Source: Sagittula sp. P11 (GTDB taxonomy: Bacteria > Pseudomonadota > Alphaproteobacteria > Rhodobacterales > Rhodobacteraceae). From it: 64,000 nt of DNA. Shown here piece by piece: positions 17,413 through 27,601 of the stretch (positions are counted from its first letter, which is position 1; every line of letters starts with the position of its first letter). The position numbers were made by a program, and so were the translations under genes. The DNA lies in assembly GCF_002814095.1 (NCBI RefSeq), contig NZ_CP021915.1, forward strand, positions 124,001 through 188,000, in the 5' to 3' direction. Under the pieces are notes generated by a model. That model worked only from the letters and a program-made list of their open reading frames with translations, made no database searches and was not told the origin of the DNA.

Positions 17413-17508
17413 TGGCGCCACAATGAGGCTAAGGCGGCTCGTTTCCGGCGTGGAAATCGCCGATGGAAATGGCCCGAAATAGCGCCAAAAAAAGGGGGGG
17501 TGGCCGCA

Positions 17509-18102
17509 ATGGAACCGCCGAAGAAAAGGGGGGGCGCGCGCGGCCTGTTGGCCGTTTCGCGGGGGCTGGCCGTGCTAGAGACCGGGTTTGCGGCGCTGGC
17601 CTGTGTCGCACTGGCGGTGATCATGCTGATCGTGGTCGTGGATGTTGCGATGCGCTACGCGCTTTCGATGCCACTGGGCTGGTCCTACGACCTGATCGGT
17701 CTCTACCTTGTGGTCACGGTATTCTTCCTGATGCTGCCCGACACACTCCATCATCACGGGCACGTGGCAATCGATCTGTTCCAAAACATACTTCCGCGAC
17801 GGGTTCGCCATCTGGGGCAGGCGGTGGGCTATGCTGCAGGGGCAGTTGTCATGGCGCTGATCGCGTTCGAGGCCTGGGGCCGCTTCCAGAGCGCCTATGC
17901 CGGGCAGGACCGGATCGCCGCGCTGGTCCCATGGCTGACCTGGCCGGCCTATCTGGTCGTCCTGATTGGCACCGCGCTGCTGACGCTGCGCCTGATCTAC
18001 CGGGTGGTCGGGCACGCGTTTTCCATCTTCTCGCGCCACGATCTGGTTGAAATGCCGCCCCCGCCCGAGACCACCGCGCTCCAAGGGGAGGACGTCCTGT
18101 GA
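17509..18102 (+). CDS. dctQ: TRAP transporter small permease (DctQ)
   Basis: A 197-residue membrane protein with four hydrophobic segments, the small subunit of a tripartite ATP-independent (sodium-driven) acid importer. Family marks are VVDVAMRYALSMPLGWSYDL and HHGHVAIDLF. The ATG at 17509 follows a G-run; a GTG nine bases upstream is an alternative. Its stop overlaps the DctM start as GTGA, so translation is coupled. It opens the rightward Q-M-P transporter operon divergent from the GntR unit. Confidence 0.9.
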   Translation: MEPPKKRGGARGLLAVSRGLAVLETGFAALACVALAVIMLIVVVDVAMRYALSMPLGWSYDLIGLYLVVTVFFLMLPDTLHHHGHVAIDLFQNILPRRVRHLGQAVGYAAGAVVMALIAFEAWGRFQSAYAGQDRIAALVPWLTWPAYLVVLIGTALLTLRLIYRVVGHAFSIFSRHDLVEMPPPPETTALQGEDVL

Positions 18103-19385
18103 CGGTGGCTCTGGTAATTGCGCTTCTGGCCGGGCTGCTTGTGATCGGGCTGCCGGTGGCCTTGGCAATGGCGATTTCGGGGTCTGTAGGGCTCTATCTG
18201 TTCGGCGGCATGGCGGTACTGGGCGGCATCCTGAAGACTGCACCCCTAAGTACCGCGAATTCCTACGAAATCATCACCATCCCGATGTTCATCCTGATGG
18301 CCGAATTCGTGATCATCTCGGGCGTGGCGCAAGATCTCTTTCGCGCTGCAACCATTTGGGTCGGCCGTCTCCGCGGCGGCCTGGCCATGGCTACCGCGGT
18401 AGCCGGGGCGGGCTTTGGCGCGATCTCGGGGTCGAGCACGGCAGCGGCGGCAACGCTGGCATCCACTTCGATCCCGGCGATGATCGACGAAGGCTACGAC
18501 CCCAAGCTGGCCAGCGGCGTCGTGGCGATTTCGGGCACACTGGCGATGTTGATTCCGCCATCTGTGGCGCTGATTCTCTATGGGATCATTGCCGATGTCT
18601 CGGTCGGACAGCTGCTGGTGGCGGGGGTGATACCGGGGATTCTGGTCGCTCTGACCATCATGGCCACGGTCGCGGTTCTGGTGCGGATTGATCCCTCGGT
18701 CGCGCCTGCCGGCCAGCCTTACAGCTTTCGCGATAAATTTGCGTCGCTGTCGCGTGTCGGGCCAATGCTGCTGCTGTTCCTGGCCGTCACCGGCACGATC
18801 TACTCGGGCATTGCCACGCCGACCGAGGCATCGGGGATCGGCGCCTTCGGCGCGATGCTGCTGGCGCTGCACGAGCGCAAACTGGGATTCAGCCAAGCCT
18901 GGGGTTGCCTGAGACGGGCGGCGCAGACCACCTGCATGATCCTTTTCGTGATCCTCGGCGCGCATATCTTTGGCTATTTCTTCACCCTCACGCGGGTGAC
19001 CAACGATTTGACCCAATGGATCGGCGGCCTTGGTATTTCGCCGATGGGGGTGATGGTGGTGATCCTGATCATCTACGTCTTTCTGGGTGCCTTCATGGAC
19101 CAGATCGCCATCCTCATCCTGACGGTGCCGGTGCTTTTGCCGCTGGTCCTGTCGCTGGGCTTCGACCCGATCTGGTTCGGGGTGATCGTCGTGGTGACGG
19201 CCGAGGTCGGCATGGTCACTCCGCCGCTGGGCATGAATGTCTTTGTGGTGGCCCGATATACCCGGCGACCCTTGGGCGAAATCTTTCGCGGGACGTTTCC
19301 GCATGTTCTGGCGCATTTGCTGGTGATCGCGTTGCTCACTGCATTTCCCGTGCTGGTGCTGTGGCTGCCCTCGACAATGAACTGA
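18099..19385 (+). CDS. dctM: TRAP transporter large permease (DctM)
   Basis: A 428-residue protein with about 12 hydrophobic segments, the transport channel of the TRAP system. Marks include IPMFILMAEFVIISG, GFGAISGSSTAAAATLAS and the C-terminal TPPLGMNVFVV. It starts with GTG inside the dctQ stop. DctM proteins couple sodium entry to uptake of ligand delivered by the periplasmic partner, encoded 62 bases downstream. Confidence 0.93.
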   Translation: MTVALVIALLAGLLVIGLPVALAMAISGSVGLYLFGGMAVLGGILKTAPLSTANSYEIITIPMFILMAEFVIISGVAQDLFRAATIWVGRLRGGLAMATAVAGAGFGAISGSSTAAAATLASTSIPAMIDEGYDPKLASGVVAISGTLAMLIPPSVALILYGIIADVSVGQLLVAGVIPGILVALTIMATVAVLVRIDPSVAPAGQPYSFRDKFASLSRVGPMLLLFLAVTGTIYSGIATPTEASGIGAFGAMLLALHERKLGFSQAWGCLRRAAQTTCMILFVILGAHIFGYFFTLTRVTNDLTQWIGGLGISPMGVMVVILIIYVFLGAFMDQIAILILTVPVLLPLVLSLGFDPIWFGVIVVVTAEVGMVTPPLGMNVFVVARYTRRPLGEIFRGTFPHVLAHLLVIALLTAFPVLVLWLPSTMN

Positions 19386-19447
19386 CGACGTCGGCCTGCG
19401 CAATAGCGCCAGTCCATAACCCTAAAAGACAGGAGGAGAATGAAATC

Positions 19448-20494
19448 ATGACCAGAATATCCAAATTCCCATCGCCCTTACGGACAGCGGGCTGGGCCCT
19501 GAGCGTTGCCTTGCTACCGCTCGCCGTGCAGCCGGTTGCAGCGCAGGAGATCGAACTGCGCGCGGCCGACAGCCTGCCCACCGGCCATTACATTGCCCAG
19601 AGCCTGATCGAACCTTTCATGGAACGGGTGAGCGAGCGGACCGGGAAAACCGAGTTCGCGTACTTCCCGGCTCAGCAACTCGGCAAGGCCAAGGACCTGC
19701 TCTCGCTGACCCAGACCGGCGTGACCGATATCGGCTATGTCGGCCCCTCCTATGTCAGCGACAAGATGCCCCTTTCGGCGGTCGGGCAGTTGCCCGAGGC
19801 GTTTTCGACGTCGTGTGAGGGCACGATGGCCTATTGGGAGATCGCCAAGCCCGGCGGCGCGCTAGACCAGGCCGAATTCGCGCCGAACGGCGTGCGCCTG
19901 CTGATGGCGATGGTGCTGCCGCCCTACAACCTGCTGACGTCGAGCCGTGAGATCACCGGTTTGGACAGCATGGACGGCCTGAAGATCCGCAGCACTGGCG
20001 GCGCGCTTGACCTGACCGTCCAGAAAATCGGCGGCGTGCCGGTGCAGATGCCGGCGCCCGAAGTGCGCGAGGCGCTGTCGCGCGGGACGATCGACGCCGG
20101 GCTCTTCCCCTATCCCAGTGTCACCCCTTACGGAATGGAAACATTCCTTGACTGGGGTACGCAGGGGATGAACTTTGGTTCCTTTGTCGCGACCTACGTG
20201 ATCAGGCAGGAAAAGTGGGACAGTCTGCCCGAAGACGTCCAGCAGGCGATCACCGAGATCGGCGAAGATTTGACTAGGGAAGGATGCGAAACTGCCGACC
20301 GCCAGAACCTTGAAGTCAAGCAGCAGATCGCCGAGGCGGGCGTGACCTTCGTTGACCTGCCCGCCGGAGATGTCGAAAAGCTGAACCAGATCCTGTCGAC
20401 GGTTGGGTCCGAATGGGCCGAGCAACTCGATGCCCAAGGCAAGCCCGGAACCGAGATCCTGGAAGCCTTCCGGTCCGCGCTGAAAAGGAACTGA
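19448..20494 (+). CDS. dctP: TRAP substrate-binding protein (DctP type)
   Basis: A 348-residue periplasmic binding protein. The signal peptide runs to about AVQPVAAQ and the mature start EIELRAADSLPTGHYIAQ is of DctP type. GGALDLTVQKIGGVPVQMPAPEVREALSRGTIDAG holds the usual ligand-contact region, in which the family's conserved Arg normally pairs with the ligand carboxylate (here LKIRSTGG). Start ATG 19448 follows AGGAGGAG; the longer open frame upstream overlaps dctM out of frame. The substrate is probably an organic acid, consistent with the CoA-transferase opposite. Confidence 0.9.
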   Translation: MTRISKFPSPLRTAGWALSVALLPLAVQPVAAQEIELRAADSLPTGHYIAQSLIEPFMERVSERTGKTEFAYFPAQQLGKAKDLLSLTQTGVTDIGYVGPSYVSDKMPLSAVGQLPEAFSTSCEGTMAYWEIAKPGGALDQAEFAPNGVRLLMAMVLPPYNLLTSSREITGLDSMDGLKIRSTGGALDLTVQKIGGVPVQMPAPEVREALSRGTIDAGLFPYPSVTPYGMETFLDWGTQGMNFGSFVATYVIRQEKWDSLPEDVQQAITEIGEDLTREGCETADRQNLEVKQQIAEAGVTFVDLPAGDVEKLNQILSTVGSEWAEQLDAQGKPGTEILEAFRSALKRN

Positions 20495-20503
20495 TACCAG
20501 ATC

Positions 20504-20538
20504 GTGGTCGGCCCGGCTCCTGTGTCGGGCCAGGCCAC
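20504..20538 (+). terminator. Hairpin after the TRAP operon
   Basis: A stem with outer GTGG/CCAC and inner GGCCCG/CGGGCC arms and a 10-base loop begins 10 bases after the binding-protein stop. No T-run follows, so factor-independent termination would be weak; it may protect the mRNA end. Confidence 0.4.
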
Positions 20539-21069
<531 letters not shown>

Positions 21070-21165
21070 AATGGGCGGAGCCGGAAGCTTGGGACAGGCG
21101 GGTCCGGTTGGCCGCGAACCGATCCTGGCCAGCCGGGCACCGGCTGCCCGCCTGGCCTGGTTCCG

Positions 21166-22351
21166 TCAGGCGTCGGCGCGCGGAAGGCGGATTTCGGACA
21201 GAACCTCCTCCGTGTGCTCGCCCAGCCGCGGTGGCAGCCGGCGCACCCGGCCGGGGCTGTCCGAGAACTGGACCGGTATCCGGAGCGTCACGACGGCGCC
21301 CTCTGTCGGGTGCTCGTGGCGCTCGAAATACCCGGTTTGAACCAGATAGGGATCAACCAGCAGATCCTCCAGGCTGTTGGCCGGTCCATTCGGCACGTCG
21401 GCCGCGTCGAACCGGCGGCGCCACTCGGCGGTTGTATTCCCCGCGATTGCCTCGGCGAGGAACCAATATAACTAGTCAATGTGATCGGTGCGCAACTCTG
21501 CTGTGGCAAATCGTGGATCGTCGCGCAGCTCGGGCCGGCCTATGGCGTCGAAGAGACGCAGCCACTGGTTGTCCATCGCCGCCATCACACAGATGTGCCC
21601 GTCCTGCGTTGGATAAGGCCGATGATGGGGCGAGAATACCCGGCTGTAACCCATGCCCAGATCGGGCCGGTCGAGCGTTGCGCCCCAGAGATGCTCGATC
21701 AGATTGAAGTTGACCATCGCATCCATCATCGGCACGTTTACCTGCTGCCCGTGGCCGGTGCGCTCGCGCCAGACGAAGGCCATCGCGATGGACGATGCCT
21801 GGATGTAACCGCATAGTTGTCGGCGATTACCGTGGGTAATAGCGCGGCTCATCGGTGGCCCGGGCCATCATCCCGGCTACGCCGCTGGCGCCCTGGATCA
21901 CATCGTCGAAAGCAAGCCAGTCGCGGCGCTCACCATCCAGCCGGAAGCCAGAAGACGAGGCATGAATGATGCGGGAATTGACCGCGCGGATCGCCTCGTA
22001 GTCGACGCCCAGCCGTTCGGCGGCGCCGGGGCGTATCGAATGCACCAGCACGTCCGCGGAACGCACCAGATCAAGGAGCGCGGCCCGCGCGTCGGGTTTC
22101 TTCAGGTCGAGCACGACCGAGCGTTTGTTGCGGTTTGTATTGAGGAACAGTGCCCCCATCTTCGGGTTGCGCGACGGTCCCACCTGGCGTGTGTAGTTGC
22201 CGTCGGGTGACTCGATCTTGATGACGTCGGCCCCCATGTCGCCGAGGATCTGGATCGCCACCGGTCCAAGCACGTTGACCGAAAGATCAAGCACCCTGTA
22301 ACCCGCAAGCGGTCCGTCCCCCTCGGCTGGCTGCTGCGGCTGACTGTCCAT
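21166..22351 (-). pseudogene. Class III CoA-transferase, inactivated
   Basis: Reading leftwards from ATG 22351, the gene encodes a normal CaiB/BaiF N-terminus (GYRVLDLSVNVLGPVAIQIL, NRNKRSVVLDLKKPDARA, WLAFDDVIQGASGVAGM). Near 21820-21840 two single-base losses about 20 bases apart are needed to read YYP, TVIAD and then LCGYIQASSIAMAF. After that the frame is open to an in-frame TAG at 21472-21474 (HID*LYWF) and then continues without change to the natural end at 21166 (TAEWRRRFDAADVPNGPA and so on). With these three lesions the protein would be about the normal 390 residues. The gene is dead but recent enough to be read completely. Confidence 0.9.
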
Positions 22352-22597
22352 TTTCTTTTCCCTTTGCGGTATCGCACCCTTCGAGTCAGCAATGCGCGCC
22401 GTAGTCTGGCGGTCAGTCGACCCGCGACCCAAGGGCGCAGCGCCGCGAGCGAAGCTTGCGATCGCTGTATTGCTGTTCTGACGGCGTGCGTGGTCGTGGC
22501 GCTTCCGTGACGAACTTGTCCCATAGGGCCTCCTTCCATTCCTGCGAAAGGATCACACCATTAAACCGTGGGATCAAACACCTAAGCCGAAGAAATC

Positions 22598-23716
22598 GTG
22601 ATGCCGGCGATCGTCGCCATGTCGGGAGCGATCGCCGTGACCGGACAGGATGCGCAAAAGGGGATCGCAGTTGCCCTTGAGCACATCAACGCCGATGGCG
22701 GCGTCGCCGGTCGGCCGCTGAAGATCCAACTTTACGACACACAGGGCAATCCCGGGGTGGTGCGCCAGGTGATGGAGCGGTTGACCCGCCTCGAGCGGGC
22801 TCCGGTCATCCTTGGCTGCGAGATCAGCGCAGGCACATCGGCTGCGGCGCAGTTCGCCGAGCAGGCGCGGGTTCCTCACCTGAACTCGCCGGCGGTGTCG
22901 GCCGAGCTCCTCGAGCGCGGTTACAAATGGTATTTCTCCGATCAGATCACAGCCGATACCGAGGCGGCCACGGTCGTGGAATTCTTCGAACACCTGATGA
23001 CGCAAGGCGACGTCGTCCCGGCGTTGCTTTATGAAGACAGCCCGCGCGGCGCCGGAACCATCGAGCGGATCGAAGTTCTGCTGGAGGAGCGGGGCATCGA
23101 GATCGCCGCCAGCGCGCCGTATTCGCGCAGCGATCGCAACCTTCTGCCGCCGGTCAAGCGGGTGCAGACATCGAGTGCCAACATGGTGATCTGGGCCGGC
23201 TACACCGAAGATGTGGTGACCAAGCTCCAGGCAATGCAGCAGCATGACTTCAAGCCCTACATTGTCGGAATCAGTGGCGGTCCGGTTGATGTGCGCACCC
23301 CGCAACTGGTGGACAGGGGCTTCGTCGAGGACGTCAATCTCAGCACGGTGGACTACTTAAATCCCGACATGGACCGCGCCCAGCGTTTTGTGAAGGCTTA
23401 CGAGTAACGGCACGGCATCGTGCCGTCAAGCTATGCGTCGATGTGCAACCGCGGTGTCTACACGCTGAAGGCCGTGCTGGAGAAGACGCTTGAGTCCGGC
23501 CAGAAACTGACGACCGAGAACCTTCGCGCCGCCATCCTTAAGATCGACATCCCCGGCGATCAGCTGATCTCGCCGTTCTCGCGGATCAAATTCGACGAAC
23601 ACGGCAGGAACGTCGGATCGCAGAACCTGATCGCGCAATGGAAGAACGGCGGCACGAAAAAGGTCACGATCTGGCCGCCAGAGGTGGCTGTGGAAGAGCC
23701 CAATCCTCTGAACTGA
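22598..23716 (+). pseudogene. LivK-type ABC substrate-binding protein, inactivated
   Basis: The frame encodes a type I periplasmic binding protein: AVTGQDAQKGIAVALEHINADGGV near the start, IQLYDTQGNPGVVRQVMERL, then HDFKPYIVGISGG. An in-frame TAA at 23405-23407 (KAYE*RHGIVPSSYAS) breaks it, after which the same frame continues to 23716 with KAVLEKTLESGQKL and FSRIKFDEHGRN. The signal peptide and the first strand are also missing upstream, so both ends of the reading frame are damaged. It pairs with the broken LivF gene 26 bases downstream as remains of a second importer. Confidence 0.88.
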
Positions 23717-23742
23717 TGCGAAAACTATAACCGGGGCCCAAG

Positions 23743-24429
23743 ATGAAGCTGTCGATCGAGTCTCTCGTCTCCGGTTACGGTCTGCTCGACGCGCTCCACG
23801 GCGTCAGCATCGAGATCGGCCGAGGGCGAGGTCGTGGCTGTGATCGGACCGAACGGCGCGGGCAAATCCACCCTTCTGCGCACGATTTCGGGCCTTGTGG
23901 CCGCCCGTTCCAGAGCGATCCGCCACGATGGCAAGGAAATCGGCGGTTTTGCCGCCAGCGAGATTCCGCGCCTCGGCCTCGTCCATGTTCCTGAGGCGCG
24001 GCACGTCTTCGGGTCACTCACGGTCGAGCAAAATCTGATCGTGGGTGCGAGCGCCGCACTCGACGCGAAAGACCGAAAGGACGCCCTTTCCGATGCTGAG
24101 CCAGAAGGCCCGCGAACTTGCCGGAGGGCTCTCAGGCGGTCAGCAGCAGATGCTGGCGATCGGGCGCGCTTATGGCCCGGCCCAGCATGATCATGCTCGA
24201 CGAGCCGTCGCTCGGCCCCGCGCCTCTGATGGTCGAGCAGATGTACGAGGCCCTCGACGGTCGGCGCCGCACCGGCCTGAGCATTCTTCTGGTGGAACAG
24301 GATGTCTACATGGCGCTGGATTTCGCCAGCCGCGCCTATGTTCTGGAAAACGGGACAATCGCCCTCGCCGCAGCCTCTGACGTCTTGCGCCACGACGATC
24401 ACGTGCGCCGTTCGTATTTGGGAATCTGA
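23743..24429 (+). pseudogene. LivF-type ABC ATPase, inactivated by three frameshifts
   Basis: The start (MKLSIESLVSGYGLLDALHGVSIEIG) is good LivF sequence. An extra C near 23821 shifts the frame before Walker A, which is then read in the next frame as VAVIGPNGAGKST. A second shift near 24060-24090 is needed to reach FPMLSQKARELAGGLSGGQQQMLAIGRA, and a third near 24170 to reach LMARPSMIMLDEPSLGPAPL and the natural end RSYLGI. All functional motifs survive as text, but no protein can be made. The three shifts rule out programmed frameshifting. Confidence 0.9.
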
Positions 24430-24503
24430 CCCGCCCTGTGCCCGCATTCCGCCTGCCATTCAGACCGGCAGCGGCGACAGACCGTGCGCAAACTGCGGAC
24501 CGA

Positions 24504-25658
24504 TCAGCCCCGTAGCGCCGAGATGCCCAGGGCCCCCTGTGCCAGAAGCAGCGCCTGAAGCTGGTTGGTGCCTTCAGCGATCGTGAGATGTCGCACATCG
24601 CGATAATAGCGCTCGACGGGGAAATCACGGGTGTATCCGGCCCCGCCGTGCACTTGCAGGGCAGTCTCGCAAACCCGCAGAGCCGTATCGGAGTTGTGAC
24701 GCTTGGCCATGGAACAGGCCCGGCCGCGATCCGGTGCCCCGCGATCCAGCGCGTCAGCGGCCCGGCACGCCAGCAACCGCGAGGTTTCCACGCCAGTCAA
24801 CATATCTGCGATCATCTGCTGGACCAGTTGAAACCCGCCGATCTTGCGTCCGAACTGTTCTCGCGCGCCCGCATATCGCAGCGCCGCCTCATAGGCGGCA
24901 ATTGACAGGCCCAGGCAGGTGAAAGAAACGAAACAGCGCCCCACGTTCAGATAATGCTTGGCGATGGCGAACGCCTCGCCCTCGGCGCCGATCAGGTGGT
25001 CTGCGGGCAGCAATACGTCCTCAAACAGCAGCTCGCCTAGCGGGCATGAATTCATGCCCATGCTGCGGACCTCTCGGGTTGAAAACCCTGCTGTTCCCGC
25101 CTCGACCACGAAGGCCGATACCTCCGCGCGTTCGCCGTCGCCCGACCGCGCGAAAACCACCCCGAGATCGGCCCCGGTCCCGTTGGAGATATACAGTTTG
25201 CGTCCGTTCAGCCGCCAGCCATCACCGTCGCGCCGGGCCCGTGTTTCCACGTTGCTGGCGTCCGAGCCGACGTTCGGCTCGGTCAGCGCAAAAAAGGCTG
25301 TCTTGCGACCCGAAACCAGATCGCCCAGCCACCTTGCCTGTTGCTCCGGCGTTCCATGCTGCGCGACGATCATCAGGACAAGGTTCGACGTGCTGACGAT
25401 GCTGCGCAGCGACGGCCATACCTGAGACAGCTCGCACAGCAGCGCGCAATATGTCAGATAATCAAGCCCGGCACCGCCTTGCGCCTCTGGCAAAAGACCG
25501 CCCAGCAGGCCGAACTCGCCCATCTTCTGCAACACTTCGGGCGGCGGCGGACGGTGGGCATCCTCGTGCGCCTCGACCAGGGGCGCCACCTCGGCGTCAA
25601 GGTATTTGCGGAAGCTGCGCCGCGCCGTTTCCTGCCAGTCGTCCAGCTCAAACTGCAT
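24504..25658 (-). CDS. Acyl-CoA dehydrogenase
   Basis: A 384-residue acyl-CoA dehydrogenase and the last gene of the long leftward operon. It shows GGLLPEAQGGAGLDYLTY, ALTEPNVGSDASNVETRA, GRKLYISNGTGADLGVV, EQFGRKIGGFQLVQQMIADM and VHGGAGYTRDFPVERYYRD. The C-terminal catalytic glutamate is present (IAEGTNQLQ). It starts at ATG 25658, six bases after the stop of the upstream CoA-transferase, so the two are co-transcribed. It would desaturate the acyl-CoA made in this operon. Confidence 0.92.
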   Translation of the reverse strand: MQFELDDWQETARRSFRKYLDAEVAPLVEAHEDAHRPPPPEVLQKMGEFGLLGGLLPEAQGGAGLDYLTYCALLCELSQVWPSLRSIVSTSNLVLMIVAQHGTPEQQARWLGDLVSGRKTAFFALTEPNVGSDASNVETRARRDGDGWRLNGRKLYISNGTGADLGVVFARSGDGERAEVSAFVVEAGTAGFSTREVRSMGMNSCPLGELLFEDVLLPADHLIGAEGEAFAIAKHYLNVGRCFVSFTCLGLSIAAYEAALRYAGAREQFGRKIGGFQLVQQMIADMLTGVETSRLLACRAADALDRGAPDRGRACSMAKRHNSDTALRVCETALQVHGGAGYTRDFPVERYYRDVRHLTIAEGTNQLQALLLAQGALGISALRG

Positions 25659-25664
25659 CGGTCC

Positions 25665-26786
25665 TCACTCCAGCTTTTCGGCTTGGTCCAGAATTTCGGC
25701 CTGATGCTCGCCCACTGCCGGGACGTGGCCCGCCGGATCACTCATCCCAGCCATCGGCACCGGGAAGGCCATCACCTGGGCCGCGCCGGCTGAGCGCACC
25801 ATCCCGCGCGCCTTGAGCTGCGGGTCCCGGGCCAGATCCTCCAGCCCGTTGACCGGGGCGAAGGGAACATCCTCGGCCTCGAAGATCTCCGCCCAATGCG
25901 CATAGGGACGCGCGGCGATCAGCGGGGTCAGGGCGGCGCGGATATCATCCGTGCGGTCGGTGCGTGCGGCGAAGTCGTCAAGCGCAGGATCGTCGAAGCC
26001 CGTCATCCCGGTGGCACGGATCAGGCGGCGGAAGAAATGCGTCTCGATCGCGCCGATGGTGATGTATTTACCGTCGGCGGTCGCGAAGATACCATAGGCG
26101 GCGCGGCGCAGGATATCGGCCTTTGTGATCTCGCGCCCGGCCTGGCGTCCGGCGTCCCACACACCGTAGCGCGGGGCGACCCAGCTGGCCAGCGCGTCGG
26201 TGATCGCCACGTCCAGATACTGGCCCCGCCCCGTGGCGTCGCGTCCGTGCAACGCAGCAAGAATGGTGATGATGGCATACATGGCTGCCGAGAGATCCCC
26301 GATCGGCACGCCCGTCGTGTATTCAGGCGGTCCGTCGGGCGCGCCCGAGATCGCCACCGCGCCCGCCATCGCCGCGTAGTTCAGATCATGCCCCGGCCAG
26401 TCGCGCGCCGGCCCGGTCTGACCATAGCCGCTGACCGAACAGTAGACGAGGCCGGGATTGAGCGCCGAAAGCGTCTCATAGTCGATGCCCAGCCGCGCGG
26501 TCACGCCCGGGCGATAACCCTCGATCACGACGTCCGCCCGTTTGGCCAGCCGCAGGAAAGCCGCGCGGTCTGTGTCATCCTTTAGGTTCAGGGCGATGCT
26601 TTTCTTGCCGCGGTTCACGGCGGCAAAGAGGCCGGGGAACATGGCGCGCGCGGCGTCGCCCGCAGGACGTTCGACCTTGATGACCTCGGCCCCCATCTCG
26701 GCCAGTTGCTGCGTTGCATAGGGCCCAGGCAGAAGCTCGGTCAGATCGAGAACGCGAAGCCCCGAAAGCGGTGCAGTGCCGGTCAT
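25665..26786 (-). CDS. Class III CoA-transferase (CaiB/BaiF family)
   Basis: A 373-residue CoA-transferase with LSGLRVLDLTELLPGPYAT, EMGAEVIKVERPAGD, NRGKKSIALNLKDD and WPGHDLNYAAMAGA, where the catalytic Asp is expected. Start ATG 26786 has AGGAG upstream and overlaps the stop of the citryl-CoA-lyase-like gene as ATGA. Its place directly behind that lyase suggests that it transfers CoA between the cleavage products and the incoming acid, but this is inference. Confidence 0.9.
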   Translation of the reverse strand: MTGTAPLSGLRVLDLTELLPGPYATQQLAEMGAEVIKVERPAGDAARAMFPGLFAAVNRGKKSIALNLKDDTDRAAFLRLAKRADVVIEGYRPGVTARLGIDYETLSALNPGLVYCSVSGYGQTGPARDWPGHDLNYAAMAGAVAISGAPDGPPEYTTGVPIGDLSAAMYAIITILAALHGRDATGRGQYLDVAITDALASWVAPRYGVWDAGRQAGREITKADILRRAAYGIFATADGKYITIGAIETHFFRRLIRATGMTGFDDPALDDFAARTDRTDDIRAALTPLIAARPYAHWAEIFEAEDVPFAPVNGLEDLARDPQLKARGMVRSAGAAQVMAFPVPMAGMSDPAGHVPAVGEHQAEILDQAEKLE

Positions 26787-27601
26787 TTTTGCTCTCCTGT
26801 GCTGTCTGCGCGGTCCGGGTCGGCAATCCCGGCGCATTCCGCCGAGTCGTCCTGTTCCAGGATCATGTCCCAGATCTTCTGACCCTGCGGATTTTCGAGC
26901 TCTTCCATCAGATGCGCCAGAAGCCCGGCGGATCGGCCAATCAGGGCGAAGGCCCGCGCCCAGATCGGGGCAAGCCCCATGTCCGAAACGGTGGCCCCGA
27001 CCGCGCCGGCGGCGTTGATGGGCAGCAGACGTCCATATTCCTCGCGGGCGGCGGCCTCGACGGCCGCCATGAAGCGCCAGTGCCGCCCGTCGAACCCATT
27101 CTCGCCGGCGATCCGGCGCAGGACCGGCGTGCGGGGGTCGCCGTCGACATGGATCGGATGACCGAGGCCTGGCACGATCCGGCGCGCCGCGCGAAAGGCG
27201 CGCACGGCCTCTTGCGCGCGGGCGGCATAGGCTGCGTCGTCGTCGCTGTCGGACAGCTCGCCGATCTCGTCGCGGGTAAAGGCCGCGGCGTTCTGCATGG
27301 TGCCGAGAAAATGGTTCCCCGCGCCCAGCAAGCCCGCGGCCACCGCACCCTGAAGCGATTCCGGCGCGCCGAGAATGGTCATCCGCGCGGCGATGGCGCT
27401 GGGGGTAAGGCCGTGATCGGTGGCGGTGACGATGATCGCGTTGGTCATCGCGCGGGTGCGGGCATCCGGCTCTTTCCCCGTGGCGGTGAAATAGATCATG
27501 TCGACGAAATCCATCTTGCCCAGGATCTCATCGGCCAGATCGCGCCCGCGCACATAGATGCGGTCGCGGGTGGTGAAACCGATGTCCGTCTTTACCGTCA
27601 T
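26783..27601 (-). CDS. Citryl-CoA lyase-like protein (citrate synthase fold)
   Basis: A 272-residue protein resembling the small citryl-CoA lyases and the C-terminal lyase domain of ATP-citrate lyase, which split citryl-CoA into acetyl-CoA and oxaloacetate. Matching segments are TDHGLTPSAIAARM (residues 61-74), LLGAGNHFLGTMQNAAAF (91-108) and GLGHPIHVDGDPR with His148. The segment expected to read NVDG, holding the catalytic aspartate, reads NAAG (196-199), so that acid is Ala198. Either the reaction uses another residue or the substrate and chemistry differ. ATGA overlaps on both sides tie it to the CoA ligase upstream and the CoA-transferase downstream. A citrate-analogue thioester is the best guess for its substrate. 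Confidence 0.8.
   Translation of the reverse strand: MTVKTDIGFTTRDRIYVRGRDLADEILGKMDFVDMIYFTATGKEPDARTRAMTNAIIVTATDHGLTPSAIAARMTILGAPESLQGAVAAGLLGAGNHFLGTMQNAAAFTRDEIGELSDSDDDAAYAARAQEAVRAFRAARRIVPGLGHPIHVDGDPRTPVLRRIAGENGFDGRHWRFMAAVEAAAREEYGRLLPINAAGAVGATVSDMGLAPIWARAFALIGRSAGLLAHLMEELENPQGQKIWDMILEQDDSAECAGIADPDRADSTGEQK

Noticed and set aside
23743-24429. Programmed frameshifting in the second livF
   Set aside because: Three separate shifts without slippery sequences are needed, and neighbouring genes are broken too. Decay is the simpler reading.
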